From Triatoma infestans (Eukaryota > Arthropoda > Insecta > Hemiptera > Reduviidae), in the NCBI GenBank assembly GCA_011037195.1, contig JAAEAF010007827.1, positions 1-64,000 on the forward strand: a DNA stretch of 64,000 nucleotides, written 5' to 3'. The notes beneath the pieces are model-generated. The model made no database searches. It was not told the origin of the DNA and worked only from the letters and a program-made list of their open reading frames with translations. The position numbers and the translations under genes were made by a program. Positions 46,590-58,238 of this stretch are shown here, piece after piece (position 1 is the stretch's first letter; every line of letters begins with the position of its first letter).

Positions 46590-47130
46590 ATATATATTTA
46601 TTATCAATAATGTGGTGCATATGACATTGTAGATATAACAGCTACTTTTCGAAACATATTTTTACTTGAATCACACGTTTTGAAATCCCCCGTGTTCGTA
46701 CGAAAACGAATCGTGTTTTTTTTGAAAATATTTCAAAAATGAAAAAGTGCAGGAAACCCAAAACTTGCTTTTTCAGTTTAAGCATCATAACTACACGAAG
46801 GTGTCGGTCAAAGTTCATCAACCTGCAATTGCGTCTTTATTGATTTCTTTTTTCTTTTTTTTCGACAACTGCTCAAACAATTTTTCTTTAAACTTTGCTC
46901 ATTCATTAACTACATGCATAGGGGTTTATTATTTTTATCTGAAATAATGTTCAGAAAAAAATTGGTATTTGGAGGATTCTGGAGAAAGCTACAACATTAA
47001 GCTTTCCTCTGAAGTCCAGCAAAATATTTGGTCCCAAGATCTATAAAATATAAACAGATACCGCATTAGTAAGCATGCTAAATTCCAGATTTGAAAATAA
47101 CAGTTCAAATGGAAATGAGATTTTTACACA
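46590..47130 (+). mobile_element. Diverged family C relative
   Basis: GGTCAAAGTTCATCAACCTG, TTTCGACAACTGCTCAAACA and TTGGAGGATTCTGGAGAAAG, plus a microsatellite-poor layout, match the older family C relatives. Boundaries are vague. Confidence 0.35.
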
Positions 47131-47202
47131 TTAGGTATCTGAATTTCTTTTGAAAACACTCCAAATATGTTTTATAAACTAGAAATGCTAGATGCATACA
47201 TA

Positions 47203-48498
47203 CGAGGTGTGTAAATTAAGTAATGAGACTGATTTTCTAGTGTTTGATCTGGCAACACTGGAGACGCGGCGCATGCGTGGTAGGGCAAGTAAACATCTGA
47301 TACACGTCCAGTGCAAATTTGAAAATGCTAGAGTTGTTGCACTGTCCGTAGTGAGTTTTTTTGTGAGCAAGGTTTTTTTCAGTGCGTTTTAAAAATCAGT
47401 GACATCAATTACGAGCAACGTTGTGCTATCAGGTTTTGCTTCAGACTTGGGCACAGTGCAACGGAAACGTTTGAAAAACTGTGCCAGGCCTATGGAGACA
47501 ATGTTTGTCGAGAGCACAGGTTTTTAGGTGGTTTAAGTCGTTTGCAGAAGGAAGGGAATCAATTGAAGACGAGCCTCGCAGCGGAAGGCCTTCATCTTCA
47601 AAAACCGACGAAAATGTTGGCAGAATCCGCGATCTCGTGCGTTCAGATCGTCGTTTGACAGTCCGAATGATCGGCGAAGAGTTGAATTTGACTCACACAA
47701 CTGTTCATCAAATTTTGACTAATGAATTGGGGATGAGAAAAATTTGTGCAAAAATGGTTCCGAAAAATCTTTCACTAGAGTAAAAAGACATCAGAAAGGA
47801 AAGAAGCCTTGACTTTTTGGGAGCAATTGAAAACGATCCCAATTTTTTGGAACGTGTTATTACAGGAGACGAGTCTTGGGTGTTTGAGTATGACCCAGAA
47901 ACTAAGCGTCAGAGCATGCAGTGGCACACTTCAACCTCTCCAAGGCCAAAAAAAAGCAAGAATGAGCAAGTCAAAAATCAAATGCATGCTGATTTGCTTT
48001 TTTGATACCCAAGGAATCGTTCACAAAGAATTTGTGCCTCAATGCCAAATGGTAAACCAACATTTTTACCTAGAAGTTCTTGAGAGACTTCGAAAAAGAG
48101 TCATGCGTGTGAGACCAAACATCAAAAACAAGTGGGTGTTGCATCACGACAATGCTCCGTGTCACACCGCGATTTCTATCAATGAGTATTTGGCCAGTAA
48201 TAACATTCCTGTGGCTCCTCAGCATCCTTATTCACCCAACTTGAGTCTATGTGACTTTTTTTTGTTCCCTGATAGCACAACGTTGCTCGTAATTGATGTC
48301 ACTCATTTTTAAAACGCACTGAAAAAAACCTTGCTCACAAAAAAAGTCACTACGGACAGTGCAACAACTCTAGCATTTTCAAATTTGCACTGGACGTGTA
48401 TCAGATGTTTACTTGCCCTACCACGCATGCACCGCGTCTCCAATGTTGCCAGATCGAACACTAGAAAATCAGTCTCATTACTTAATTTACACACCTCG
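47203..48498 (+). mobile_element. Mariner, copy 2, with its 3' end replaced by an inverted copy of its 5' end
   Basis: The left end CGAGGTGTGTAAATTAAG and the body match copy 1. From 48271 to 48498 the sequence is the reverse complement of 47203-47430, so both ends are the 5' end and the inverted repeats are 228 bp long. TA flanks both sides (47201-47202, 48499-48500). The last part of the transposase gene and the true 3' end are absent. The element is 1296 bp, close to normal length. Confidence 0.93.
47395..48270 (+). pseudogene. Mariner transposase remnant (start lost, nonsense and frameshift mutations, 3' truncated)
   Basis: Same family as the copy at 26204. The start codon is ATC (47395-47397). 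A one-base loss near 47503 shifts the frame, and a short insertion near 47520 restores it before LRWFKSF-like sequence. TAA at 47781-47783 interrupts the linker. One extra A near 47951 shifts the frame again. TGDESWVF, HHDNAPCHT and LCDFFLFP, the three catalytic D regions, are all still readable in different frames. Coding sequence stops just after the third D, where the inverted 5' copy begins. Confidence 0.9.
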
Positions 48499-48500
48499 TA

Positions 48501-50169
48501 CATATACACCATCCTATCAATTTTATTTACAATATTCTTTAAGATGATTTAATTTTTTGGGATGTTGAGGAAGTATTTAGATGTGTTTGGGAAAAGGGGG
48601 TTGGATTTAGACACCAACTGTATGACTACAGTGTGATTACACATTCACTGCCCACTTATATATTGTTAAAGTGCAACTATTAAGTGCGAAGTAATTAACT
48701 ACAATAAAAGATGAAATTGTGTGAATTTTTCCCAGACCAAATTATTACTTCTTGCTTTATATCTAATATATATTTATATCACTGATGTGGTGCATATAAG
48801 TTTTATGAATGTTCATTATAACATCTTGTCAGTGGATGCATCACAGGCATCACGTATTAAATTGAATATACAAATCATGGTTAATTCATGAGGTCTCCTC
48901 CTTTCTTCACTATCTTCTACACATATGTATACATATCTATATTTTTTTTTATGATCTCCTTCCTTAATCACTGAATGTAATAATCATTGGCTATATAATT
49001 GGTGCTAGGCCAGTGAGACTCCAGCGAACAACTAAACTTCTGCTCCTTAAGAGAGAGTTATAACTACGTATTGTTATACTAACTCCAAAATAGTTACGAA
49101 TAAAAATGTTTCAATTTGGTTAACGTTAATTAAAGTTTATCTAATATATTTGTAACAAAAAATAAGACCATAAAAAAAATTACCAAGAGGCAAAATAAAA
49201 TAATCTTTAAAAGCCTGGGAAAAAGTGTGTATATAAAACTTAAACAAAAAAGCAAAGCAATGGGGGTTTTCTAAGATTTAAGCGAGTAAAATAAAAAGTA
49301 AATAAGTTTAGTTTTAGACCTTTGTTTTTGAATGAAAAACTAAAAATCTATCACCCTAGAAACAAGAAAGACTCGGTGACACAGCACAATGTTCCAGTAC
49401 ATAAAAAGTGACCAACACACATACCAACTACTGTAGATGTAGTAAGAGTACTGAATCATCAGTTTTACAACGCCTCACTGTACTATCAGTAAGAACAAAA
49501 AACAAAAAAAAATACAGTCTAACCCCACCAATCGAAGGGCTATAAATTTTACTTGTGTGAGAGAACAAGAAGACAAATACGATGATAAATTATGAAATCA
49601 ATATATTGGACAATAAGTAATAAACAAATTAAAAAAAAAACAAAAAGCAAGATGTCAGGGCAAGTTTTTCTACTATTTCGGTAATAATTTATTATGGATA
49701 ATATTTTGGGATTCTTTATTTTTTTTTTTTTTAGGATGCATCAACATCTGCGGTCATTGGCATTCGGAACATTCTCAAGCATTGCCTGCAGGATTCTCTC
49801 GGAACCACTTGGGCAGGGTTCTGTCGTTATAGACACTGGCCATAAATGGGCACTGAACTGTAGAAGCTTCTATGACAATTAAAAAAGTTCTCAAATCTGT
49901 TCACTTTGATGCTTCAGAAAGTTACTTTACACAACAAGAATCTTTGCTTTAAAAGACGAAAGCTGCAAAATGTTCATGTTGTTAATGTCTCAGACAGAAC
50001 ACAAACGGTCTGTCGTTTGTGCCAGCTGAGTTTCCTATTATAACAAAGTATGTTGTGATTAGAGTATTTTTTTTTTTTTATATTCCCAATACACCGAAAC
50101 ATGATAGTGTGGTAACGTCTTCTTTTAAATACACCTTTTTTCTTTCAAAAAAGCACGAAAAAACTCAAT
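48501..50169. other. Unannotated stretch
   Basis: No gene recognised. The 62-codon frame at 49694-49882 has no known motif. Confidence 0.35.
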
Positions 50170-50235
50170 TATACCGCTTTAATGAAAGTATCATGTTGTA
50201 TGGTTACGAAACATGGACTGTGAGCATCTAAGAGT
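50170..50235 (+). pseudogene. Short LINE relic (thumb/tail region)
   Basis: ESIMLYGYETWTVS matches the LLYGSETWT motif that follows the palm domain in many LINE reverse transcriptases (compare LMYGAKTWT at 56.75 kb). Only about 20 codons are readable. Confidence 0.45.
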
Positions 50236-50639
50236 GCTACAGAAATGGGAGTTCTGCTGCAGGGAAGCTAGGAAATCAATATGAGAAACACAAAAATGAC
50301 TCGATAAGGGAAAATAATTCAATTTTAAAAATGACATGAACACTATTTTCTCTTGGACGGAAAAAGAGAAATTTGCAGGATTACAATTTAAATAATATAC
50401 TTTTATTTAAGAGGAACATGAGTTTTTGAAAATTATTTTGATGATTTCAATTTAATAAGGGCGAAATTTCTTCATAAATATTAACTATATACACCATTAG
50501 CTAATAAAGGAAAGATCAGTATTAAACGTTTCACTAATATTTTGTTACTGAGATCGATCTGAATTGATTTACTACTGCCTACAATAACCAAGATTTAGAC
50601 TGCCAACAATAACCAAGCGAGATGATCACCAGTATTAGG

Positions 50640-51290
50640 AGATACACTAGGACAGAGGCAGGGCTAAATTCTTTATTAAAAGACATTTTTTGTCAAAACT
50701 CACCAGGGACTTACTGAACATAGCCGAAGGGATGTAAGGTTAATAATAGTGGGTCTATTAACGGGGCATTGCAGGCTGAATAGGCACATGCACTACTTGC
50801 AGACAATGCGCTATGCCGATTCTGCAAGGCCGAAGAAGATTAAAACCCTATGGCTTGCCAGACGGCGATTTGAGTAGGAGGGCGTGTGTTACGCACACCA
50901 CAGTTCCCACGCTGTTTAGTTCCGGCCTTCGCTATGTAGGGCGCTACTAACTGTAGCTCCCCACTTTTATCAAGATGCTGGGTCAACACCGACTTTGCCC
51001 TCACGGGAATCGAACCCTGAATTCTGACACGAAAGACGACTGCGCTAGCCACTAGACCAACGCATGAGGACCCGAAGAAGAAATCCCGATACATATTCTT
51101 TGTGAGTGTGTCGGCCTGATAAGGACAAGGTTTAGTTAACTAATTCATATAAGTAATTCCGAAGTCATGAGCTTCATGACCGGAGCCACTTTCAGCTTTG
51201 CTAGATTTGATTAAAAGAGCGAAGCTGGAAGATATGCTGTAACCATAGAGCATCCATAGGAGTATTCTATGTGGTACACGAATGCCTCCA
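50640..51290 (+). pseudogene. LINE 3' tail relic with SINE insertion (copy 1 of a duplicated segment)
   Basis: Same LINE family as 35368-35731: degenerate LIVGL, GHCRLNRHMH and ALCRFCKAEE, then after the SINE the HILCEC segment and LLDLIKRAKL-like end. Its first part (GGACAGAGGCAGG, TTCTTTATTAAAAGACATTT, CACCAGGGACTTACTGAAC) is also present at 53512. Stops and frameshifts make it non-coding. Confidence 0.7.
50840..51071 (-). repeat. tRNA-derived SINE (copy 1)
   Basis: On the minus strand: TTGGTCTAGTGGCTAGCGCA (A box), then GGGTTCGATTCCCG (B box), then GGCAAAGTCGG and a body ending CAAGCCATAGGGTTTTAA. It is flanked by CCGAAGAAGA (50830-50839 and 51072-51081). It lies in the LINE zinc-knuckle coding sequence. 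Confidence 0.82.
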
Positions 51291-51319
51291 ATGGTACCGG
51301 CTGCTCAAAGAGCCATTAG

Positions 51320-51720
51320 GTCGTTCCAGGCCAAGATGAATGCAAAATCTCAAGAATGGTGGGAGAAAATCCCAGCAAGAGGCCCAACGAAAAAGTGTAT
51401 TAATTAACAGAACTACTCCAATAAATCCTTAGAAGACTATACGGATGACTATAGCCCTTCTCACTGGCCACTGCAGACTTAATAAGAACATGCGTCGCAT
51501 GTGGCTGACAATGAATAGTCTGTAGGAAGAGGAAACAAAGAGGCTTTTGTGGTCTCTTTGGGAAGGAGAAATTCCGAGTTTTCAAGTTTTACTCATGAGT
51601 TTCTCTGCAGCCTAGAGTCTAATTAAACAGGGTACTCTAATTGTAGGTGCCACAGTAGGGGGGTCACATAGGCGTAGTCTTGCTAGAGCCAACCCCTACA
51701 GAAACTAATTAGAATCTAAT
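51320..51720 (+). pseudogene. Second LINE 3' tail relic (different family)
   Basis: AQRAIRSFQAKMNAKSQEWW (about 51304-51365), then pieces of LTGHCRLNKNM and RMWLTMNSLCRK (about 51455-51530) and GKEKFRVF, in two or three frames. It has the same zinc-knuckle tail type as 35368 but a distinct sequence. Non-coding. Confidence 0.55.
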
Positions 51721-51958
51721 ATACCACGCAAGATACTTTTAAATTTTAGCTTTTATCTCACTTTTTCAAGTTATTTCAAAGTTCTAAGAAAATCAAGAAA
51801 ATATCGAAGAATTTAATTAAATTCTTGGTTTAATATAGTAGGAGAATAATGAGAAATAGGATATGGCCTATATAATAAAGTTGCCTTAAATTTAAAGGTA
51901 ACTCAATGAGCAAACTCTCTCATCTCTCTGACTTGTACCGGGGTAAACTAATACCAGT

Positions 51959-51996
<38 letters not shown>

Positions 51997-52675
51997 CTGA
52001 GTTTAACTAATAATAAACTATGCGGAGGTTAAATTGTATGCAGGCACTTTGGACGCTGATGAAAGTACTTCTTAATTACAGTGCTCCTAGCTATCTACTC
52101 TAGACTTACTGTTTGCAAATGTAAGACAGGTATTAGGTCAGTGAACTATTAATACTAATTTGTATTTATATAATGTTACTTAAGTTTAAAACATTAATTC
52201 ACCAATAACTTACCACTTTCATTAAACTTTTATTTTTTATAACATTTGTGTAAATATAATCAGAATGGAGAATGGTAACTGTGTAAATATCTCGGATGAA
52301 AAACATGACGCAAGGAAATTCAAGCAAACAAAAAATCTGTTAAATATTTATAACTGATTCACAGACTTATTTATTTTAATTAAAGTTTATTATTTTTTTT
52401 GAGTATTTTTATTTTCTGTTACTTACTGTAAGGAGTTCTACATCTTGTCCAATATTTTTCAAATTCTTTTTGCGTCCACTGAAAATGCAAAAGGATGTTT
52501 TTGAGGTTGGTGTGTGAGGAAGTTCATATCTTACGTTCAGGTACCAACGTTTCATAGCAAACGATATGAAAGTTTCGCACAAAGTCGCCAACCTATAAGC
52601 GCGCCATTTTGTTGAATGTTTTTCTATTTTTTTCCGGAAATAGATAAAACGAATTTCTTTAAACTCTGCTTACTA
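51721..52675. other. Unannotated stretch with TA microsatellite at 51962-51989
   Basis: The TA run is about 14 units. The remaining sequence is AT-rich. Confidence 0.5.
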
Positions 52676-52800
52676 ACTAGACTCATGGGTTTCTGGGCAA
52701 CGAGGTGGTAGATGCCGTAGCGACGGAGGGCTCGAAAGATACCTTCACATGTTCCGAATCCTTCTACGGATTGTCCAGAAGCCTGTTCCAAACTTCTAAC
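52676..52800 (+). pseudogene. LINE RNase H end relic
   Basis: HGFLGNEVVDAVATEGSKDT, then FTCSESFYGLSRSLF. The pattern G..GNE.AD.LA..GS is the end of the LINE RNase H domain. It belongs to the same general type as the neighbouring tails. Confidence 0.5.
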
Positions 52801-53511
52801 GAAGGTTGAATAGAAGAACTGTAATGGTGTGTAATGTGTACATCTTTGGGCGAATTAATAAATGTATATTGAATCGAAATATATTCTTGTTATAATGGTA
52901 AATTAAGGAATTTTTCCGATGTATATCTTTATGAATTTGGGTTTTTTGAAGGTTGGAAGGCACAAAAGAAACAGTTAGTTGAGCCAGAGATACCTGGCCT
53001 ACCCCTATCACTACAATTATTTAGGACAAAGGGAATTTCCCTCTTCTCACTTTCTCCGGGATGGAGGTAGAATATATAATAAGGTGGACCCTTTTAGGGA
53101 AGGGGGTCAGTTCAAAATTTGTTCTATAAAAAGAGTGAAGTCTGTCATTAGAAAAAGGCATGTTACAGTAGTGAGTGGTGGAAGTGCCCCAAGAAACCCA
53201 ACCTTCTTCAAGTCAGAACATATGTAAAATATGTAAGTTTTACAAAAAGCAGTTTCTCCTAAATGACAAGACACTTACGTTGTCGTATCTCAATATTATA
53301 TTTATTAATTTTTGACATATACTTTTTATTTTAATTATATATTTTTTGAATCTATATATTTGTTTTTTCATCCTCTCCAACTTCTGTAAAAACACAGACC
53401 TCTCGAGATCCCTTTAGAGAAGATTTCAAATATGAATTATAATAATTAATTATTAATTAACATAATTAATTTCCCCCCCCCCCAATACCAATCATGTTAC
53501 AGGTGGGAAAA
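52801..53511. other. Unannotated stretch
   Basis: No feature recognised apart from a C run near 53473. Confidence 0.35.
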
Positions 53512-54190
53512 AACACTAGAACAGAGGCAGGCTAAATTCTTTATTAAAAGACATTTTTTGTCTAAACTCACCAGGGACTTACTGAACATAGCCGAAGGGA
53601 TATAAGATTAATAGTGGGTCTAATTAACGGGGCATTGCAGGCTGAATAGGCACATGCACCAAGTACTACTTGCAGACAATGCGCTATGCCGATTCTGCAA
53701 GGCAGAAGAAGAAAAAACCTATGGCGCAACAGCCCATGGAGGGCTAAGGCTTGCCAGACGGCGATTTGAATAGGAGGGCATGTGTTAAGAACGCCGCAGT
53801 TCCCACGCTGTTTGATTCTGGCCTTCGTTACGTAGGGCGCTACTAACTGTAGCTCCCCACTTTTTATCACGATGCTGGGTCAGGTCAACACCGACTTTGC
53901 CCTCACGGGAATCGAATCCTGAATTCTCACACGAAAGACGATTGCGCTAGCCACTAGGACCGAAGAAGAAACCCCGATACATATTCTTTGTGAGTGTGTC
54001 AACCTGATAAGGACTAGGCTTATTCAACTAATTCATATAAGTAATTCCGAAGCCATGAGCTTCATGACGGAGCCGCTTTCAGCTTTGCTAGACTTGATTA
54101 AAAGAGCGAAGCTGAAGGATATGCTATAACCGTAGAGCATCCGCAATAGACCTCTTAGTTGTACGGTAGCGGTGGAACGAGGCTTCTTCT
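53512..54190 (+). pseudogene. LINE 3' tail relic with SINE insertion (copy 2 of the duplicated segment)
   Basis: Near-identical in layout to 50640-51290, with the same SINE at the same site. It keeps more of the LINE 3' part: GAGCTTCATGACGGAGCCGC, TTTCAGCTTTGCTAGACTTG, and a 3' end CCGCAATAGACC...GTGGAACGAGG as in the 35-kb copy. Confidence 0.7.
53713..53960 (-). repeat. tRNA-derived SINE (copy 2, more complete 3' end)
   Basis: Same A and B boxes as copy 1 (TAGTGGCTAGCGCAATCG, GGATTCGATTCCCG). The 3' end is AAGCCTTAGCCCTCCATGGG, CTGTTGCGCCATAGG, then T-rich sequence. A GCGCAACAGCCC...GGGC tail is common in arthropod SINEs. Flanks CAGAAGAAGA (53703-53712) and CCGAAGAAGA (53960-53969). Confidence 0.82.
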
Positions 54191-56285
54191 CCCCCTTTAT
54201 CAATCTCCAGAAAATTCTATTTTTGGTGGATTCCATAGTGGTAATTTTATTGGCTTAAATTATTGGTGATATATTTTATTATCAATTTATAGATAACAGA
54301 AATTATATTATGTGCATTACTGTTCAGTTTTACTATATTGGTATATCTGGAAAATGGCTTAAATAATTTTCTTTTGAATTTGAAACCAGAAACGGAGTGT
54401 GGCGATTGCTTTTTTAGTTATTACAGCTTAAAATTGGTGTATTACATAAATGGCCATTATTGATTTTCTTTTTTGGCAGAATTTCTTATCAATAGCAAAG
54501 AATACGCTTCATTATTTGGTTCCACCACATAGACTGAATAGTAATTCGATACTGGATATTAGTAAATTGATTAATTCCGCTGTGCTAGTTTACTAGTAGA
54601 GACATAAGTAAGTATCAGGTGTTTCTAATTTCTTTAGTTCGACCCAATAATGGATCTATGGCCACCAATAAATTAAATCCAAACTAAATCTTATTTGCAG
54701 TGTCAAAATAGTTGCGAGATTATTCCATATAGTATATTTTAATTATATTTTAGATTTTAGAAGATATAATAGATTTTTAGATGGGGGAGATTTGTTACAG
54801 GAACTACTAACTGTGACAAGGTCCAATTAAATTTACTTCAGCATAAAGCTAGGATTTGTTTCTTTGGAAAAGAGAAAATAGTGGGCGTATTTTTTTTTTT
54901 TTTTTTTTATTTCTTTTAGCCGTAGTGTTATGGTGTTAAACACCATTATACTAATGAAATGGTAGGCTAACTAATGTTTAAAATGGATTTATGTTGCTAC
55001 ACCACAACTGAGTAGCACATAGGGGACGACTGAGGGGGGGATTTACTACACAACCCTTCACACAGAAAGTTACGTACTCAATTATAACTTTGTGAGAGAG
55101 AATCGTATATTTACTGCATTCAACTAACACGTATATACATAAAACATAATTTCATTTTATTCTCCCCTTCTTTTAGGGCTAATTATTGCATCAGCATCCT
55201 CAGCGTAGATAAGTGAGGTGGGAGGAAATAAGGGCTGGTAACTGTGTGGAGGTAAAGACGATTGTGACTTCGCCTTATTTCAATTAAGTAGAGAGAGAGA
55301 GAATTACTACAGAGTACCGAGAAGTGACTGAATTGTTACATGGTTACGTTAACAACAACAAACCCTTAAACAAGTGCATCCACTTTGTAATAATTAACAC
55401 ACTTAACCAAGTTATCGTATATTTAGTTGTCAGTGTACAGAAACTTTGCCACGCTACCACCACTCTGCTACCACTATGTTCATTGCTAATCCTATTTAAT
55501 ATTGTTGCTATGATACTAAAGGTCACTTATTATACCCTATGGAATATGTGTTTTCACAAATGTCTAGTGTCAACTAAGTATAATAATACTTGGGCTTAAT
55601 TTAATATATTTTATGAACAATTAAATTTCAATTTGGGATTAATCAATGAAGTCAAATTTCTGTGCATCAATAAACATTTTAAGTTTATAATTTTTTATAA
55701 CTTGAAAACGCAATTGGGATTTCCAGGATTATAGGAATATTTAAATTCCAAAAGAGACTAAGGAAACTACAAATCTTTCTACCGGATTAAATTGATGTTT
55801 GTACTTTCAAGAATGATGTTTGGATAAAATTGCGAATGTCTTATGCTACTTTTTTGATTAAACCTTTTCAAACTTTAACTTCTAACTGATTAGTCCACAT
55901 CTCTTTTATAACTAGCAGTTGATATTAGACAGATAATTCTAGTGTTTTTTTTTTAAGGGACTCCCATCCGTAAATAGTCCACTTCTTTTTGTTGGAAGTA
56001 TTGGCGAGAAGGTTTTACAAAACAAATTTGACAAGCTCCATGTGGACTGCTATCTCCATTTAGATACCCCATCGGATAAAATCAAAATCTACAAGCTTTC
56101 CCTATAAATATGGGGATTTCACGTATGATTGCTATAACATAACGTCGTAGAATTTCCAATCAGCCCGTATCAATAAGTTACTTGGACCAACAGTAATTCT
56201 CAGTCACTTACTACTATCTCTACTCAATTAAAACGGCAAAATACAAATTATATTATTGTAATTGAATACACAAGGGTTTATCTGA
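54191..56285. other. Unannotated stretch
   Basis: The 91-codon open frame at 55324-55599 shows no domain and is probably chance. Poly-T is present near 54890-54910. Confidence 0.35.
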
Positions 56286-57110
56286 ACCCTTTGAAGCTTC
56301 CAAGGGGCTAAAACAGGGATGTTGCATGTCTCCTACATTATTCAAAATATACCTGGATGGATGGTTTAGGAAATGTGGACGGATGGGTGTACCGATAGGG
56401 AATAAACACCTCTCCACAATATTTTTTGCGTACGATCAGGTGGTTATCGCTCAAGATAGGGAGGATCTCGAGCTTATGATGAGGAAATTAAAGGAGTTTT
56501 ACATGGACTGGGGAATGAAGATAAACTTTGGAAAGACAAATATATGGTAATAGAAAGAAATGAGAAAGAAGATCTGTACGTTGGAGAGGATAGGTGCAGA
56601 AAAATAAAAGCCTTCAAATATTTGGGATCAGTACTGGAGGCCCGGAAGGCAGTGAGAATGCTTCACCCAGTGATTTGGAACAAAACAATTTCCAAGCAAA
56701 ATAAAAAAATAATTTTCTACTCCATAATAGAAGGGATCCTCATGTATGGGGCGAAAACCTGGACTGCTACGCAGAAGGTCTGCAACAAAGTGAATGTGGT
56801 AGAAATGGACTATTGGAGGCGGTGCATTCAAAAGACCAGAATAGATAAAATGAGGAATATGGACGTTCGGAAGGAAATGGATGTAAAGGAAAGTATGGAG
56901 GAAAGGTTAGCCAAAAGGAAGCTGAAATGGTATGGGGACCTAAGAAGAATGGGTCCAGGGAGTTGGCCGAAAGAGGTAAGGAAATGGAATCCTTCCAGGA
57001 ACAGAGGGAGAGGAAGACCAGCGAAAAGATGGGAGTGAGACAAATGGGGGGAGACGGGAGGTGACCTGACGGTAACCCACAGCAGGAAAAACCGGATTAA
57101 GTAAGTAAGT
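56286..57110 (+). pseudogene. LINE reverse transcriptase, palm to C-terminus (frameshifted)
   Basis: The reading frame enters at about 56293 with EASKGLKQGCCMSPTLF, the G..QGC..SP.LF motif of the palm. Next is GVPIGNKHLSTIFFAYDQVV; the catalytic FADD box reads FAYD, so one aspartate is lost. ELMMRKLKEFYMDWGMKIN follows and the frame breaks near 56545. The second frame (56544-57038) carries IKAFKYLGSVL, ILMYGAKTWT, NVVEMDYWRRC, LKWYGDLRRMG and a basic RNRGRGRPAKRWE tail, then a stop and further tail sequence. It would have been part of ORF2 of an RTE/CR1-like LINE. No endonuclease is present upstream. Confidence 0.85.
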
Positions 57111-57447
57111 AAAAGTTCACAAAACCCTCATCACACTAACTAAACTTGAAAAAAAGAAAAAAAAAAAGCAAGTGCGTACTTTGTATGCTCTGAATGGATG
57201 GGGGAGGAATTGTATTTTAATCCAAAAATCTCACAAATATTCCAGAGAGCTGCGAACCCAGTGACCTAGTTCAATAGATTTATGCGAATCTTTAATGTCA
57301 ATACAGATTTCGCAATATTTGACGGAGATTTCACAGACAGAGTGTTGTTGAAATAAAATGTGGAACAAAGACCAGCGCATTTATGAAAATGCTTTGGCTG
57401 GTAGTGTTCAGATTTTGGTATAACCTACCTGTTGTGCAAAAGCGGTA

Positions 57448-57936
57448 TGTAATGACCTATCAGGGTCATAGCAATGTCAAAGCGGCTCCAGCCAGCCGCC
57501 ATCTTCACAAAGCCAGCCGGCAGGAAGAAAGGATAATTTATAACTAGTGGCCTAGCCGGCCGATGTCTTCAAGACAGCCGCGGCCAAACAAAAACCCCCT
57601 TTCAAATAAAAGGGTCAATACATTACATCAAAGACAAGCGCCGATAAAGCTGGCCACTGGCCTAAATCACTGGTCACCGAACTAACCACCAAGGTCGCAC
57701 GCTAAGAGAATGTCTGCTTTCAATGTCCTCGTGACTGATGAGTACGCTGTGTGTCCCAGCAACTCAACTCAGTGAGCAGCTTCACTGACCAAAGTCATGT
57801 ATCTCTCTTGTAGGGCTAGTGCAGCTGTATATGCATAGTCTCCCACACTTGTTTGGCCTAAATAGCGAGTGAGATTCTCAAGTTTGAGTCTCTCTCTCTC
57901 TCTCTACTTTAGATCCCTCCTTCGGATCCTATTACA
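57448..57936 (+). mobile_element. Chimeric LTR: family 1 start joined to family 2 end
   Basis: TGTAATGACCTATCAGGGTC through GGCCTAGCCGGCCG, CACTGGTCACCGAAC and AAGGTCGCACGCTA is family 1 (57448 to about 57715). From about 57760, TGTAGGGCTAGTGCAGCTGT, TGGCCTAAATAGCGAGTGAG and GATCCTATTACA is family 2. The whole has TG...CA ends, but the flanks show no clear duplication. Confidence 0.5.
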
Positions 57937-57943
57937 ATGGGTA

Positions 57944-58238
57944 ATGATTATTACTTCCTCTTACTGCTAGTAAGAGGAAGTACTGCAATTGTGCCAAATT
58001 TTCGATATCGAGTCTTCACTGGAAAATTCAAGTTATGAGGTCCTCGTGAGTCCTAAAAATTGGTTTCTGTATGTGGTTGGTTAGGATAACTAAAAAAAAA
58101 AGGAAAATTGCAGAAAGTTCAAACTTAATATTTAGTTTAATGCTAGCATGGGACCCCGACAATAAGGTTTCGATCAAAATCTCTGTCAACAGGAAGAATG
58201 CGTTTTTCTGTTTTTTGCTATTTTTTCGAAAATAAGTC
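57944..58238 (-). mobile_element. Family C piece interrupted by an LTR
   Basis: A palindromic end (TACTTCCTCTTACT, loop GCT, AGTAAGAGGAAGTA) is followed by GCAATTGTGCCAAATTTTCG, ATATCGAGTCTTCACTGG, GAGGTCCTCGTGAGTCC and decayed unit sequence. It stops at the LTR start at 58239; a further family C-like piece follows the LTR. Confidence 0.5.

Noticed and set aside
55324..55599. 91-codon open frame as a small membrane protein
   Set aside because: No recognisable domain, AT-rich codons and an open antisense frame; probably chance.
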